Below, in pieces: positions 34,901 to 43,514 of a DNA stretch of 64,000 nucleotides (within the stretch, counting starts at the first letter, position 1; each line of letters starts with the position of its first letter). A model generated the notes under the pieces. The model saw nothing but the letters and a program-made list of their open reading frames with translations, searched no databases and was not told the origin of the DNA. The stretch spans positions 168,526 through 232,525 of the forward strand of contig NZ_JAUEPM010000005.1 of the NCBI RefSeq assembly GCF_030406385.1, written 5' to 3'. Source of the DNA: Microbacterium oryzae. Lineage in GTDB: Bacteria; Actinomycetota; Actinomycetes; Actinomycetales; Microbacteriaceae. The position numbers and the translations under genes are program-made.

Positions 34901-35487
34901 CGCGCGCGACGCACGTCGAACATGGGCATGAGATCGGCGATGCGATGCGTGGATGTCGTGCCGTCGCCGAGCAGGAGGTCCACCTCGTCGGACGTCGGGA
35001 TGCCCAGCCGCTGCAGCTGGTCGACGTATGCGGCGAGCTGCATGAGCGCGGTCACCCGTGCCGTCCGCGCGAGCTTGCTGTCCTGAACGCGCCACCGGCC
35101 ATCCGCTTCGCGCACGATGAAGTCGGCGAACCCGACGAACTCATCGGCCGCGAAGGCCGCTTGGAAGAGCACTGCGGCATCCGAGCGCAGCGCCTCGACG
35201 GTCTCGGCGACCGCCGCGGCGAGCGCGGGCTCGTCCCGCGACGAGACCTTCTCGATCTCGACGACCCGGTCGCCGAACGTGTCGCGGTAGGCCTCGAGCA
35301 CGCGCTCCTCGTGGCGGTCGCCGAGGCGGGCTGCGCGCTCGAGCATGGCATCCTCAGGGTCCTCCACCGCCGCGATGCGCCCCGCCTTGGCGTCGATGGC
35401 GCGCAGCCAGGCGAACTCGCACTCGGCGGCCGCCTTGAGGTCGCTGGCGCTCCAGATCACGCGCTGCTCGGTCGGGAGGTATCTCAC
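31936..35487 (-). CDS. TM0106-family RecB-like nuclease fused to exonuclease and SF1 helicase
   Basis: The protein has 1183 residues in three modules. Residues ~1-200: PD-(D/E)XK-like nuclease (GFADFIVREADGRW then QDSKLA). A CGRCATC cluster near 235 could bind zinc or an Fe-S centre. Residues ~350-560: DEDD/RNase H-like exonuclease (VFFDFEGDPLYS, YHYAPYEPTHL, YNRYDCVSTRRL). Residues ~750-1180: UvrD/Dna2-type SF1 helicase with Walker A VQGPPGTGKTY, Walker B LLVIDEAGQFS, GDPQQLPQ, DRFQGQEAAI and NRLNVAISRA. This suggests unwinding and resection or degradation of DNA or RNA; the pathway is unknown. The GTG at 35487 follows TAGCGT by 7 nt; an ATG at 35517 would add 10 residues. Confidence 0.88.
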   Translation of the reverse strand: MRYLPTEQRVIWSASDLKAAAECEFAWLRAIDAKAGRIAAVEDPEDAMLERAARLGDRHEERVLEAYRDTFGDRVVEIEKVSSRDEPALAAAVAETVEALRSDAAVLFQAAFAADEFVGFADFIVREADGRWRVQDSKLARTARVTALMQLAAYVDQLQRLGIPTSDEVDLLLGDGTTSTHRIADLMPMFDVRRARLRALIADRRLDLGAAGEAVRWGDERGELQITACGRCATCELEVVAHRDLLLVAGMRPSQRARLRDAGIETIDDLAAAETGPAKMNSDVFASLRTQARLQLASPAGVPGDEPVGEHPIPAYEVVQPMALGAMPRPSLGDVFFDFEGDPLYSERVGSAAAWGIDYLFGWVDMREQYSALWAHTLAEEKVALERFCDFVAARRAAHPDMHIYHYAPYEPTHLAAMAARHGVREADVDRMLRDELFVDLYPIVRRALRVGSRSYSIKKLEPLYMGAEVRTQDVQKGDDSIVRYVEARALQAEGRADAAQEILDDLADYNRYDCVSTRRLRDWLVERARQTGVTPAPPEVPDEFAYAPSPLALALDAQAGARRDARAAADPLSAPSADEEALRLASAAIDYYPREAKSFWHGHFQRLREPVGLWIDTRDVLAIDVARCRVVDDWDRPEGARSLRRVVELHGELAPGTRLSEGGEPFLLYARPAPFANQASPRWMHVPRQARVIEVLDDGAVIEERAADGETWQELPVALTPAPPPRAGNQQGAIDVWAETVVRAGESGGFPEDPATDILRRRPPRGSGVVPAQGDDVTAIVRSVQNLERSYVAVQGPPGTGKTYVGSHVIARLVNEHGYRVGVVAQSHAVVENMLDRVVAAGVDGARVAKAPKTGAEPREASFTAIAKNGVARFTSEQRGGFVVGGTAWDFTHTGRIPRGSLDLLVIDEAGQFSLASTIAVSTAARNLLLLGDPQQLPQVSQGVHPAPVDTSALGWVMDGRQVLPETHGYFLARSWRMHPAVAEAVSHLSYAGRLASREGAEQRTIEGIAPGLHPVPIRHRGDATESQAEADEVVRIVSGAVGCAFTSIEIDDDGNADVCPPRPLTEDDIIVVAPYNAQQQLVEQTLRAAGWSRVRVGTVDRFQGQEAAISIVTLAASSGKDAPRGTEFLLLENRLNVAISRAMVAAFLIHSPALLDDLPYTPAGVARMSAFARLVSRGDAR

Positions 35488-35584
35488 GCCTTCGACGCTA
35501 GTCGGGGTCGCCGACATCGGCCCGCGCGCCGGGGCCGCCTCCGCCCCGCGTAGCATCGGGGGCACGCGAACGGAAGGCAACGGC

Positions 35585-36406
35585 ATGCAGAGCACGTCAC
35601 CCTGGACCCGACTGACCCGCGGCCCGTACCCGCTCGGCGAGGGCCTCCGCCTCGTCGACGGCGTCGTGCACTGGGTCGATCTCGAGGGCGGCGTCCTGCA
35701 TGCGTGGACGCCCGAGGGCGGCGCGGCCGACACGCACCGCCTCGATATGCCGATCGGCTTCGCCGAGCGCGCGCCCGACGGACGCCTCATCGCCGCGGCG
35801 GGCGCGGGCGTCGTCGAGCTCAGCATCTTCGGCGACCACACCCGCCTCGCCGACACCGGGCTCGACCCCGAGCACCACCGTGTGAACGACGGCGCCTTCG
35901 CGCCCGACGGCTCGCTCTGGTTCGGCACCATGGTCCGCGGCGACGAGCCGGCCGAGGGCTCCGTCTGGCGGTGGGATGCCGCGACCGGCGAGGTGACGCG
36001 CCTGCTCACCGACATCGACATCCCGAACGGCCCCACCTTCCTTCCCGGCGGCGAGCACGTCCTCATCGCGGACACGACGAAGGGACGCATCCTGCGCGCG
36101 CCCGTCGCCGACGTGACCGCCATGGAGCCGTTCGCCGAGGTCGACGGCGGTTCGCCGGATGGCCTGCACGTCGACCCGCAGGGACGCATCTGGAACGCGA
36201 TCTACGGCGGCGCGCGCCTGGACGTGTATGCCGTCGACGGCACTCTTCTCGCGCAGGTGCCGGTGCCCGCGCAGAACCCGACGAGCGCGCTCGTCACCCC
36301 CGGCGGTGCTGTCATCGTCACGAGCGCGAGCAACGGACTCGACGAGCCCGGCGAGTTCGACGGCCACACCTTCGCCGCGCCGCTCGCCGCCGTCCTGCCC
36401 TCGTAG
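35585..36406 (+). CDS. SMP-30/gluconolactonase/LRE family protein
   Basis: The protein has 273 residues with a six-bladed beta-propeller pattern. Marks include YPLGEGLRLVDGVVHWVDL (first metal Glu), HRVNDGAFAPDGSLWFGTM (metal Asn and Asp) and GGSPDGLHVDPQGRIW (catalytic Asp). Family members are Ca/Zn-dependent lactonases that hydrolyse sugar lactones. A GGAAGG ribosome site lies about 7 nt before the ATG. No sugar acid genes adjoin, so the substrate is open. Confidence 0.9.
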   Translation: MQSTSPWTRLTRGPYPLGEGLRLVDGVVHWVDLEGGVLHAWTPEGGAADTHRLDMPIGFAERAPDGRLIAAAGAGVVELSIFGDHTRLADTGLDPEHHRVNDGAFAPDGSLWFGTMVRGDEPAEGSVWRWDAATGEVTRLLTDIDIPNGPTFLPGGEHVLIADTTKGRILRAPVADVTAMEPFAEVDGGSPDGLHVDPQGRIWNAIYGGARLDVYAVDGTLLAQVPVPAQNPTSALVTPGGAVIVTSASNGLDEPGEFDGHTFAAPLAAVLPS

Positions 36407-36495
36407 CCCTGGCCATCCCGCCGCGCTTTCCTCGACGGCGCCGCGCGCGTCAACCCCTGGCACCCGACCCGCGCCCTGGTGCCAGACTGGTCGAC

Positions 36496-38553
36496 GTGAG
36501 CGAGTACGCATTCGAGAGCGCATACGGCCATGGCTACGCCCGCGTGGCGGCGGCGACGATCCCCCTCGCGATCGCGGATCCCGCGGCGAACGCGGCCTCG
36601 GTCATCGAGAGCGCGCGCGAGCTGAGCGATGACGCGGTCGCGGTGGTCGTCTACCCGGAGCTGTGCCTGTCGGGGTACTCGATCGAGGACCTGGTCCTGC
36701 AGGATCCGCTCCTCGACGCGGTGCACGCGGCCATCCAGACGATCGTCGAGGCCTCGGCGGATCTCCTCCCGGTGCTCGTCGTCGGCGCGCCGCTCGCACA
36801 CGGCAACCGGCTCTTCAACACCGCCGTGGTGATCCATCGCGGCGAGATCCTCGGCGTCGCTCCGAAGTCGAACCTCCCCACCTACCGCGAGTTCTACGAG
36901 CGCCGTTGGTACGCGCCGGGCGACGACCAGCGCGGCACGATCACCGTCGCCGGCCGCGAGGTGCCCTTCGGCCCTGACCTGCTGTTCGACGCCACCGACA
37001 TCCCCGGCCTCGTCATCCACGCGGAGATCTGCGAGGACATGTGGGTGCCGGTGCCGCCGTCCTCCCTCGCGGCGCTGGCCGGCGCGAGCGTGCTCCTGAA
37101 CCTCTCCGGCAGCCCGATCACCATCGCGCGCGCGGACGACCGCCACCTCCTGTGCCAGTCCGCATCGGCGCGCTGCCTGGCGGTCTACGCGTATGCCGCC
37201 GCGGGCCTCGGCGAGTCGACGAACGACGTCTCGTGGGATGGCCAGACGATGATCTACGAGGGTGGCACGCTGCTCGCGCAGACCGAGCGCTTCCCGGATG
37301 GCCCGCGCTATTCGGTCGCGGACGTCGACCTCGATCGGCTGCGCCAGGACCGCATGCGCGCGGGCACCTTCGACGACAACCGTCGGACGCACGCCGACAA
37401 GCTGGAGTTCCGCACCATCCGCTTCGAGCTCGACCCGCCGCGCGGCGACGTCGGCCTGCGGCGCGTGCTCGACCGCTTCCCCTTCGTTCCGGATGACCCC
37501 GCTCGCCTCGCGCAGGACTGCTACGAGGCGTTCAACATCCAGGTCTCCGGCCTCGTGCAGCGCATGCGCGCGATCGGCGATCCGAAGCCCGTGATCGGCG
37601 TGAGCGGCGGGCTGGACTCCACGCATGCGCTCCTCGTCGTCGCCCGGGCGATGGACCGGATGGGGCGTCCGCGCAGCGACATCCTCGCCTACACGATGCC
37701 CGGCTTCGCGACGAGCGAGCACACGAAGTCGAACGCGATCGCTCTCGCGGAGTCCGTCGGCGCATCCATCGAGACCATCGACATCCGCCCCGCCGCGACC
37801 GAGATGCTCAAGCAGATGGGCCATCCGTTCGGGCGCGGCGAGGCGGTCTACGACGTGACGTTCGAGAACGTGCAGGCTGGCATGCGGACCGATTACCTGT
37901 TCCGGCTCGCGAACCACCACGGCGGCATCGTCGTCGGAACGGGCGACCTGTCGGAGATCGCCCTCGGCTGGTCGACCTACGGCGTGGGCGACCAGATGAG
38001 TCACTACTCGGTGAACCCCGGGGTGCCGAAGACGCTCATGCAGCACCTCATCCGCTGGGTGATCGCGCACGGCGAGGGCGTCTCCGAGGCGGAGCGCAAG
38101 GTGCTGCAGTCGGTGCTCGACACCGAGATCAGCCCCGAGCTCGTGCCCGCCGGGCAGGACGGCAAGACCCAGTCGACCGAGAGCACGATCGGCCCGTACG
38201 CGCTGCACGACTTCACGCTCTTCCACATCCTGCGCTACGGTCTGCGCCCGTCGAAGATCGCATTCCTGGCGCAGCATGCCTGGGCAGATGCGAAGTCCGG
38301 CGCCTGGCCTCCGGGCTTCCCGGAGGACGAGCACTACGCGTACGACCTCGCCACCATCGTGAAGTGGGAGCGAGTGTTCCTCAAGCGCTTCTTCGGGTTC
38401 GCGCAGTTCAAGCGCTCCGCCATCCCGAACGGGCCGAAGGTGTCGCCCGCGGGCTCGCTGTCGCCCCGCGGCGACTGGCGCGCCCCCTCGGACGGCAACG
38501 CGCGCGCCTGGCTCGCCGAGCTGGAGGCGGCGCTCCCCGACCTCGTCGACTGA
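36496..38553 (+). CDS. nadE: Glutamine-dependent NAD+ synthetase
   Basis: The protein has 685 residues. The N-terminal glutaminase (CN-hydrolase) domain has the Glu-Lys-Cys triad at about residues 55 (VYPELCLSGY), 124 (APKSNLPTY) and 179 (HAEICEDMW). The C-terminal synthetase domain has the ATP P-loop GVSGGLDSTHALLV. It makes NAD+ from deamido-NAD+ with glutamine as ammonia donor. The length and triad match the long actinobacterial form. The GTG start lies 7 nt after CAGACT with no ribosome site (leaderless). Confidence 0.97.
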   Translation: MSEYAFESAYGHGYARVAAATIPLAIADPAANAASVIESARELSDDAVAVVVYPELCLSGYSIEDLVLQDPLLDAVHAAIQTIVEASADLLPVLVVGAPLAHGNRLFNTAVVIHRGEILGVAPKSNLPTYREFYERRWYAPGDDQRGTITVAGREVPFGPDLLFDATDIPGLVIHAEICEDMWVPVPPSSLAALAGASVLLNLSGSPITIARADDRHLLCQSASARCLAVYAYAAAGLGESTNDVSWDGQTMIYEGGTLLAQTERFPDGPRYSVADVDLDRLRQDRMRAGTFDDNRRTHADKLEFRTIRFELDPPRGDVGLRRVLDRFPFVPDDPARLAQDCYEAFNIQVSGLVQRMRAIGDPKPVIGVSGGLDSTHALLVVARAMDRMGRPRSDILAYTMPGFATSEHTKSNAIALAESVGASIETIDIRPAATEMLKQMGHPFGRGEAVYDVTFENVQAGMRTDYLFRLANHHGGIVVGTGDLSEIALGWSTYGVGDQMSHYSVNPGVPKTLMQHLIRWVIAHGEGVSEAERKVLQSVLDTEISPELVPAGQDGKTQSTESTIGPYALHDFTLFHILRYGLRPSKIAFLAQHAWADAKSGAWPPGFPEDEHYAYDLATIVKWERVFLKRFFGFAQFKRSAIPNGPKVSPAGSLSPRGDWRAPSDGNARAWLAELEAALPDLVD

Positions 38554-38621
38554 CGCGTGGCCGTCCGCCCTCGTCGACGAGCGCGGACCGCATATGCCGC
38601 CCGCCAGCGGGCGGGGGCGGG

Positions 38622-39185
38622 CTAGGAGGCGGGCTCGGATGGCGTGACGCGGTCCCGAAGGCCGACTCGATCGGGGATCTGCATCGCGAGGCCCGGCAGC
38701 CAGTTCGCCGGAGCGGGCCAGGGGCGCGAGGTCGGCAGGCTGCGGAGCATCCGACGCAGCGCATCGACGCCGGACGCCTCACGCACGGGGAGCACGCGGC
38801 GGGGCGCACGGTAGCCGAGGGCGCCGCACCACCAGTGGCGCCAGATCTCCGGGGCGTCGTCGGGCTCGAGCACGAGGTAGTAGTCGGGCATGAGCGCGTG
38901 GCCTCGCTCGAAATGCCCGAGCGCGTCGTCGATCTCGGCCTCGAGGGCGCCGAGCGTCGCACGCTCCTGGAAGAACTCGATCCAGGCCGATGCGACGTGC
39001 TCGAGCGGATCCGCGTCGTGGACGACCCAGGGCGTGCCCGAGGCGGAGATCCGGTGCGACGCGATCGCAGGCTCGGAGCCGCGCAACGAGAGCGCCGAGA
39101 CGCCGCCGAGCACGTCGGCGGAGGCGAGCACATCGTCGGCACCGGGGCCGACGACGGCGACGATGGTTCCGGTGGTGCTGTCCAT
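38622..39185 (-). CDS. Hypothetical protein
   Basis: The protein has 187 residues; no family recognised. It begins MDSTTGTIVAVVGPGADDVL, a strand-helix pattern, is rich in tryptophan in the middle (IWRHWWCGALGYRAPR) and ends basic-acidic without membrane helices. TATATT lies 5 nt before the ATG, an AT-rich leaderless promoter, which favours a real gene. It is convergent with nadE and divergent from the lipase-maturation-factor gene. No function is proposed. Confidence 0.65.
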   Translation of the reverse strand: MDSTTGTIVAVVGPGADDVLASADVLGGVSALSLRGSEPAIASHRISASGTPWVVHDADPLEHVASAWIEFFQERATLGALEAEIDDALGHFERGHALMPDYYLVLEPDDAPEIWRHWWCGALGYRAPRRVLPVREASGVDALRRMLRSLPTSRPWPAPANWLPGLAMQIPDRVGLRDRVTPSEPAS

Positions 39186-39298
39186 GCCCCAATATATGCG
39201 CGCCGGGTTCCGCACGACCAGCCCCCTTGACCACAGCCTCGCGGTGCGCTTCTCGTCAAGCCCATGACGCCGTCTCGTCGCCGTCGTAGCGTGTCGGC

Positions 39299-40744
39299 AT
39301 GGACGGCTTCGCTGCGGTCGATTTCGCCTTCGCGCGCGAGGTGCTCCAGCGCGGCATCGCGGCGCTGTACCTCGTCGCGTTCCTGTCGAGCCTGAACCAG
39401 TTCCGGGCGCTGCTCGGCGAGCACGGTCTGCTCCCCGCTCCGGAGCTGCTCGAATGGGCGCGCTCCTCCGACCGCGCGAAGAAGGCCGTGCGTCCGACCC
39501 TCTTCCGCTGGGCGCGGTACACGGATCGGCGACTTGCGGCGCTCTGCATCGGCGGGATCCTCGTGAGCGCGCTCCTCATCGCGGGTCTCCCGCAGCTCGG
39601 GCCGCCCTGGGTGCCGATGCTGTGCTTCCTCGCGATCTGGTTCGGCTACATGTCGATCGTCTCGATCGGCCAGACGTTCTACGGTTTCGGATGGGAGATG
39701 CTGCTCCTCGAGGCCGGGTTCCTCGCCGCGTTCCTCGGGTCGAGCGACCAGCCGCCCGCGACCGCCGTCATCGTGCTCTTCTGGTGGCTCGTGTTCCGCC
39801 TCGAGTTCGGTGCGGGAATGATCAAGATCCGCGGCGGACAGGAATGGCGTGACCTCACCGCGCTCACCTTTCACCATGAGACGCAGCCCATGCCCGGTCC
39901 GCTCAGCCGTCAGGCGCACCTGCTGCCGCGGTGGTTCCACAAGCTCGAGGTGGTGGGCAACCACTTCGCGCAGCTCGTCGTGCCGTGGCTGCTGTTCGTG
40001 CCGATCCTCGGCCTCTGGCTGCCCGACGACATCCCGCTGCTGGTCGGAGCCGTCGCCGCAGCCATCGTCATCGCCACGCAGCTCTGGCTCGTGCTCACCG
40101 GCAACTTCGCATGGCTGAACTGGGCGACCATCGTGCTCGGCTTCTCGGCGATCGGCATCCCCGGCGACGCGAGCGGGACCATCCCGCTGTACTGGATCGT
40201 CGTGACGTCCGCCGTCGCGCTGCTCTACATCGTGCTGAGCTGGGCGCCGCTGAAGAACCTCTTCGCCCGCCGTCAGCTGATGAACGCGAGCTTCAACCGC
40301 TGGAACCTCGCCAACGCGTACGGCGCGTTCGGCACCGTGATGAAGGAGCGCGTCGAGTACGTCGTGGAGGGCACGCTCGACGCGAACCCCGAACTCGCCG
40401 AGTGGAGCGAGTACGGGTTCCGCGGCAAGCCCGGCGACGTGCGACGGACCCCGCCGCAGTGGGCGCCGTACCACCTGCGCCTCGACTGGCTGATGTGGTT
40501 CCTGCCGCTGGGGTATCGGCTCGAGGACTGGTTCCTCGTCTTCCTGGTGCGGCTGCTGCAGTCGGATGGTCCGACGCTGCGACTCCTGAGGAACGATCCC
40601 TTCCACGGCCACCGGCCGCGGTTCGTCCGCGTCGTCTCATACCGCTACCGCTTCGCGACGCGCGCCGAGCGCAAGGAGACCGGTGCGGTCTGGGTGCGCG
40701 ATCGCCGCCGCGTCCTCGTGCAGCCGCTCTCACTCGAGGGCTGA
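39299..40744 (+). CDS. Lipase maturation factor family membrane protein
   Basis: The protein has 481 residues with many hydrophobic helices (about eight). Family marks include FYGFGWEMLLLEAGFLA, LVFRLEFGAGMIKIRGGQEW, TALTFHHETQPMPGP and, near the end, the soluble part with WAPYHLRLDWLMWFLP and NDPFHGHRPRFVRV. It is homologous to the vertebrate LMF1/2 proteins that help fold lipases; bacterial members are of unknown role. TAGCGT lies 6 nt before the ATG. Confidence 0.88.
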   Translation: MDGFAAVDFAFAREVLQRGIAALYLVAFLSSLNQFRALLGEHGLLPAPELLEWARSSDRAKKAVRPTLFRWARYTDRRLAALCIGGILVSALLIAGLPQLGPPWVPMLCFLAIWFGYMSIVSIGQTFYGFGWEMLLLEAGFLAAFLGSSDQPPATAVIVLFWWLVFRLEFGAGMIKIRGGQEWRDLTALTFHHETQPMPGPLSRQAHLLPRWFHKLEVVGNHFAQLVVPWLLFVPILGLWLPDDIPLLVGAVAAAIVIATQLWLVLTGNFAWLNWATIVLGFSAIGIPGDASGTIPLYWIVVTSAVALLYIVLSWAPLKNLFARRQLMNASFNRWNLANAYGAFGTVMKERVEYVVEGTLDANPELAEWSEYGFRGKPGDVRRTPPQWAPYHLRLDWLMWFLPLGYRLEDWFLVFLVRLLQSDGPTLRLLRNDPFHGHRPRFVRVVSYRYRFATRAERKETGAVWVRDRRRVLVQPLSLEG

Positions 40745-40754
40745 CCCCGTCGCG

Positions 40755-40934
40755 TCAGTCGCGGCGCGAGCTGAAGAGCGAGCGGATGACGAAGAAGACG
40801 ATCACCGCGACGACGGCGACGACCAGCAGCTTGAAGACGAACGCGAGCACGGAGAACAGCACGTTCACCAGCCACCAGGCGATGATGATCGCCAGGATGC
40901 CGCCGAGAACGCTCCAGATGGTGCTCTTGTTCAT
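40755..40934 (-). CDS. Small two-helix membrane protein
   Basis: The protein has 59 residues. Two hydrophobic helices (VLGGILAIIIAWWLVNVL and a second Val/Ile/Phe-rich one) are followed by a basic tail RSLFSSRRD. Both TACTGT 7 nt upstream and GGAGG support the ATG at 40934. It looks like a stress or phage-shock-like small membrane protein, but no family is assigned. It is convergent with the lipase-maturation-factor gene, only 10 bp away. Confidence 0.65.
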   Translation of the reverse strand: MNKSTIWSVLGGILAIIIAWWLVNVLFSVLAFVFKLLVVAVVAVIVFFVIRSLFSSRRD

Positions 40935-41061
40935 GCCCTCCACAGTAGTGGGCGACTCTGCCGCTTACACACGGCAGGAACGGCGCCGCCTCTGGCGGGG
41001 AGGCGCGAGCGCGAGCACCAAGCCGAGACGCTAGGTGCGGGCGCCGGTGCGGACACACCGT

Positions 41062-43398
41062 TCACGGGCGCCGCGCCGCTGCGCCGGTGACGATGGTGAA
41101 GCGGACCTGTGGGAGGGGGCAGTCGACGTATCGTCGGCCGGCGGGGCTGGTCCATTCGAGGACGCCGGGGCGGATCTGCCGCACGGTCCAGGGGGTGTGG
41201 TGCTTGTCCTGGTGGCATCCCGGGCAGAGGGCCTCGAGGTTGGACACGTGGGTGTTCCCGCCTTGGGAGTACGGGATGGTGTGGTCCAGGTCGGCGTGGG
41301 CGGCGAGGTTCTCACACCCGGGCGTGCGGCACATCTCGTCCCGCGCCCGGAGGAACCGCTTCTGGGCAGGGGTGGGGGTGTACCTGTCCACGGTCTCCAG
41401 CGCGCCGGTGTCGGGGTGGAGGAACAGCCGGTCCCACCCGGGTTCCTCCCGGGCGAGACGCCTGGCGGTGTCGGGGTCGACGGGCCCGTTCCCGGTGAGA
41501 AAGGCCGTGGTGTCGTCCACCCCGGCGAGGGTGGTGGCGAGGACGGTGACCTGGATGTTCGCCTGAATGGCACCGAGGGCGAGGTCTTCCCCGTTCATCC
41601 GGGCATGCGCATCGACCGTCCCGGTGAGGAGCAGCTCCAACGCCATGTCCGATGCGACCTGCGCCCGGTTGCGCTCATCCGCCCACGCCTCCGCCCGCTG
41701 CCTGTAGACCGCGACCCTCTCAAGCTCAGCAGGCTCCGACACCGCCCTCGCCAACGACCCCGCAGCGCCAACGCCTGGGGCCGAGTCGCTGTCGTTCGGG
41801 GCCGGGAGCCCGGTGTCCGCGCACCATGCTGCATACAAAGCGTCGAGTTCGTCGATGCTGAGATCGACCTCCTCACCGTTCGGGCCGGCGTCGTGTGAGT
41901 CGATGTCGTCCGGGTCGGGATCGGGGGAATCGGGCGGCCACCACGGATCTCCCGGTTCGGCTTCGAGGATCCGGTCCTGGATGGACTGCAACCAGTCCTC
42001 CACCTCCTGCACACTCGCGACCGCCACGAAATCGACATCCCCTGATTCGTCGTCCGGCCACCCATCCAGCGGCACCCCCTCGAGCGGTCCGTCGACGAGG
42101 GGGCCGGCAGGACGAGTGCCGTTCATGCTTCCAGGGGAATCGGTCCCGTCATCTCCTCCGGTTCGCATGCCGTACCGGGTATCGGGTTGCGTGGCCGTTC
42201 CGCGGAGCCGTCCGCCGTTGCCGGTGCACGACGCCTCGAGGAGCTCACCGAACAGCTTCTCGTCCTCCTCAGACACGTTCAACCACCACCGATCCACCCC
42301 CGATCTCGCCCCCCTCGCGTCGCTCGCGGACTGCGAGGGCTCCGAGGCTTCTGAGGAATCCGAGGGCTCCGACGAGTTCGCGTTCTGCGCGTCGCGCCCC
42401 GCCGACTGCTGCGCTTGCGGGGAAGAGGCTTCCGCTTGTGCCTCACTAAATCCCGCCTGCTCGGACGCCTCACGCTCCGGCTCCTCGCGCTCGAAGGACT
42501 CGCGTTCCTCGCGCTCCTGTTCCGACTGCTCGTGCCCGGCTTCCGCGCGTTCAGCAGCCTCCCGTTCCGCGCGCTCCCGTCCGGCTTCCTCACGCTCGGC
42601 CTGACCCCGCTCACGCTCGGCCTTCTCCCGTTCGGCGCGTTCGCGTTGGGTTTGTTCCCCCTCGCGTTGCTCCCGGTCGGCGCGCTCAGCCTGTTCGCGC
42701 TCCCGTTGGCGTTCCTTCGCGCGCACGTACCGGGTGTACGCCCGCGCCATCCGCTGCAACCGGTCCCGGACGGCGTGGATCTTCACCGCATCCCCCACCA
42801 CGTGCAGCTCCGCGAGCCCGTCGGGGAGGTCCTCCGACCACACCGTCCGCCGCTTCAACGCATCCTGGTGCCGCTCCCGGAACGACCGCGGATGCAGCTG
42901 CTCCGCCACCCGGATCGCGAAATCCCGCAACACCCCTGGTGACACCTCCTCCGCCACTGGAAGAAGAGCCCCCTCGAACAGCCCCCACACCTCCGCGGGC
43001 AGGTCCTCCCCGACCCGGCGGATCACATCCGCATGCCGCAGCGTGATCCGCCCCTCCCGCAACGCCTCCACGGTGGCGGGGAACCGCTCGGCGAGGACAT
43101 ACGCGTCCGACATCCGCGCCTGGGTGCGGCCCTTCGACTCATGCACCGCCGCAGCGATCTCTCCCGCCATCGACCGCATCGGGAACACGAACCGCGAATC
43201 CGACTCCGCCCGCCCCATCTGCGCCCACGCGATCCGCGACGCCTCCGCGAGAGCATCGACCTCCATCGCATCCGCCACCGCCCGCAACCGGCGCGCCTCC
43301 ACCAACCGGTCCAGCAGGTGCAGGGTCGCGGAGATCTCAGCGTCCGTGGGCTCCCACGGAACCCCCGACACCACACCCCGCTCAGTCCCCTTCGACAT
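41062..43398 (-). CDS. HNH endonuclease with DUF222 (13E12-type) domain and long charged insertion
   Basis: The protein has 778 residues, longer than the usual 400-550 for the family. N-terminal DUF222 runs over residues ~1-230 (ADAMEVDALAEASRIAWAQM). Then come ~110 residues almost only of Glu, Arg, Ala and Gln (EREQAERADREQREG-type, a single-helix or coiled-coil stretch), a Ser/Glu-rich and acidic linker, and the resumed DUF222 part (~540-680). The C-terminal HNH domain (residues ~690-745) has CRTPGCENLAAHADLDHTI and ALCPGCHQDKHH. The HNH motif is intact and probably binds zinc. TAGCGT lies 6 nt before the ATG. DUF222-HNH genes are multicopy in actinobacteria and of unknown role. Confidence 0.9.
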   Translation of the reverse strand: MSKGTERGVVSGVPWEPTDAEISATLHLLDRLVEARRLRAVADAMEVDALAEASRIAWAQMGRAESDSRFVFPMRSMAGEIAAAVHESKGRTQARMSDAYVLAERFPATVEALREGRITLRHADVIRRVGEDLPAEVWGLFEGALLPVAEEVSPGVLRDFAIRVAEQLHPRSFRERHQDALKRRTVWSEDLPDGLAELHVVGDAVKIHAVRDRLQRMARAYTRYVRAKERQREREQAERADREQREGEQTQRERAEREKAERERGQAEREEAGRERAEREAAERAEAGHEQSEQEREERESFEREEPEREASEQAGFSEAQAEASSPQAQQSAGRDAQNANSSEPSDSSEASEPSQSASDARGARSGVDRWWLNVSEEDEKLFGELLEASCTGNGGRLRGTATQPDTRYGMRTGGDDGTDSPGSMNGTRPAGPLVDGPLEGVPLDGWPDDESGDVDFVAVASVQEVEDWLQSIQDRILEAEPGDPWWPPDSPDPDPDDIDSHDAGPNGEEVDLSIDELDALYAAWCADTGLPAPNDSDSAPGVGAAGSLARAVSEPAELERVAVYRQRAEAWADERNRAQVASDMALELLLTGTVDAHARMNGEDLALGAIQANIQVTVLATTLAGVDDTTAFLTGNGPVDPDTARRLAREEPGWDRLFLHPDTGALETVDRYTPTPAQKRFLRARDEMCRTPGCENLAAHADLDHTIPYSQGGNTHVSNLEALCPGCHQDKHHTPWTVRQIRPGVLEWTSPAGRRYVDCPLPQVRFTIVTGAAARRP

Positions 43399-43480
43399 AC
43401 CCCCACGCTAAAAGCCACCACCGACATTCCCGCAAGTTATCCACAGGCCAGAAGCAGAGGAATCGGAAATGTCCCCCGGG

Positions 43481-43514
43481 CGTCTCGTCTCGCTCCGCTC
43501 GCTCGACGAACGAG
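43481..43514. repeat. Single diverged copy of a dispersed GCTCGCT-rich repeat
   Basis: The segment CGTCTCGTCTCGCTCCGC and the following GCTCGAC match the core of the elements at 50011-50235 and 63656-63930. It sits in the 239-bp gap between the HNH gene and the aldo/keto reductase. Confidence 0.55.

Noticed and set aside
31936..35487. CRISPR-associated Cas4 or a full AddAB/RecBCD system
   Set aside because: No cas genes and no partner nuclease-helicase subunit are present; the module order fits the stand-alone TM0106-type family.
41062..43398. HNH gene as part of a restriction-modification system or group I intron
   Set aside because: No methyltransferase, specificity subunit or intron structure is adjacent; DUF222-HNH genes normally stand alone.
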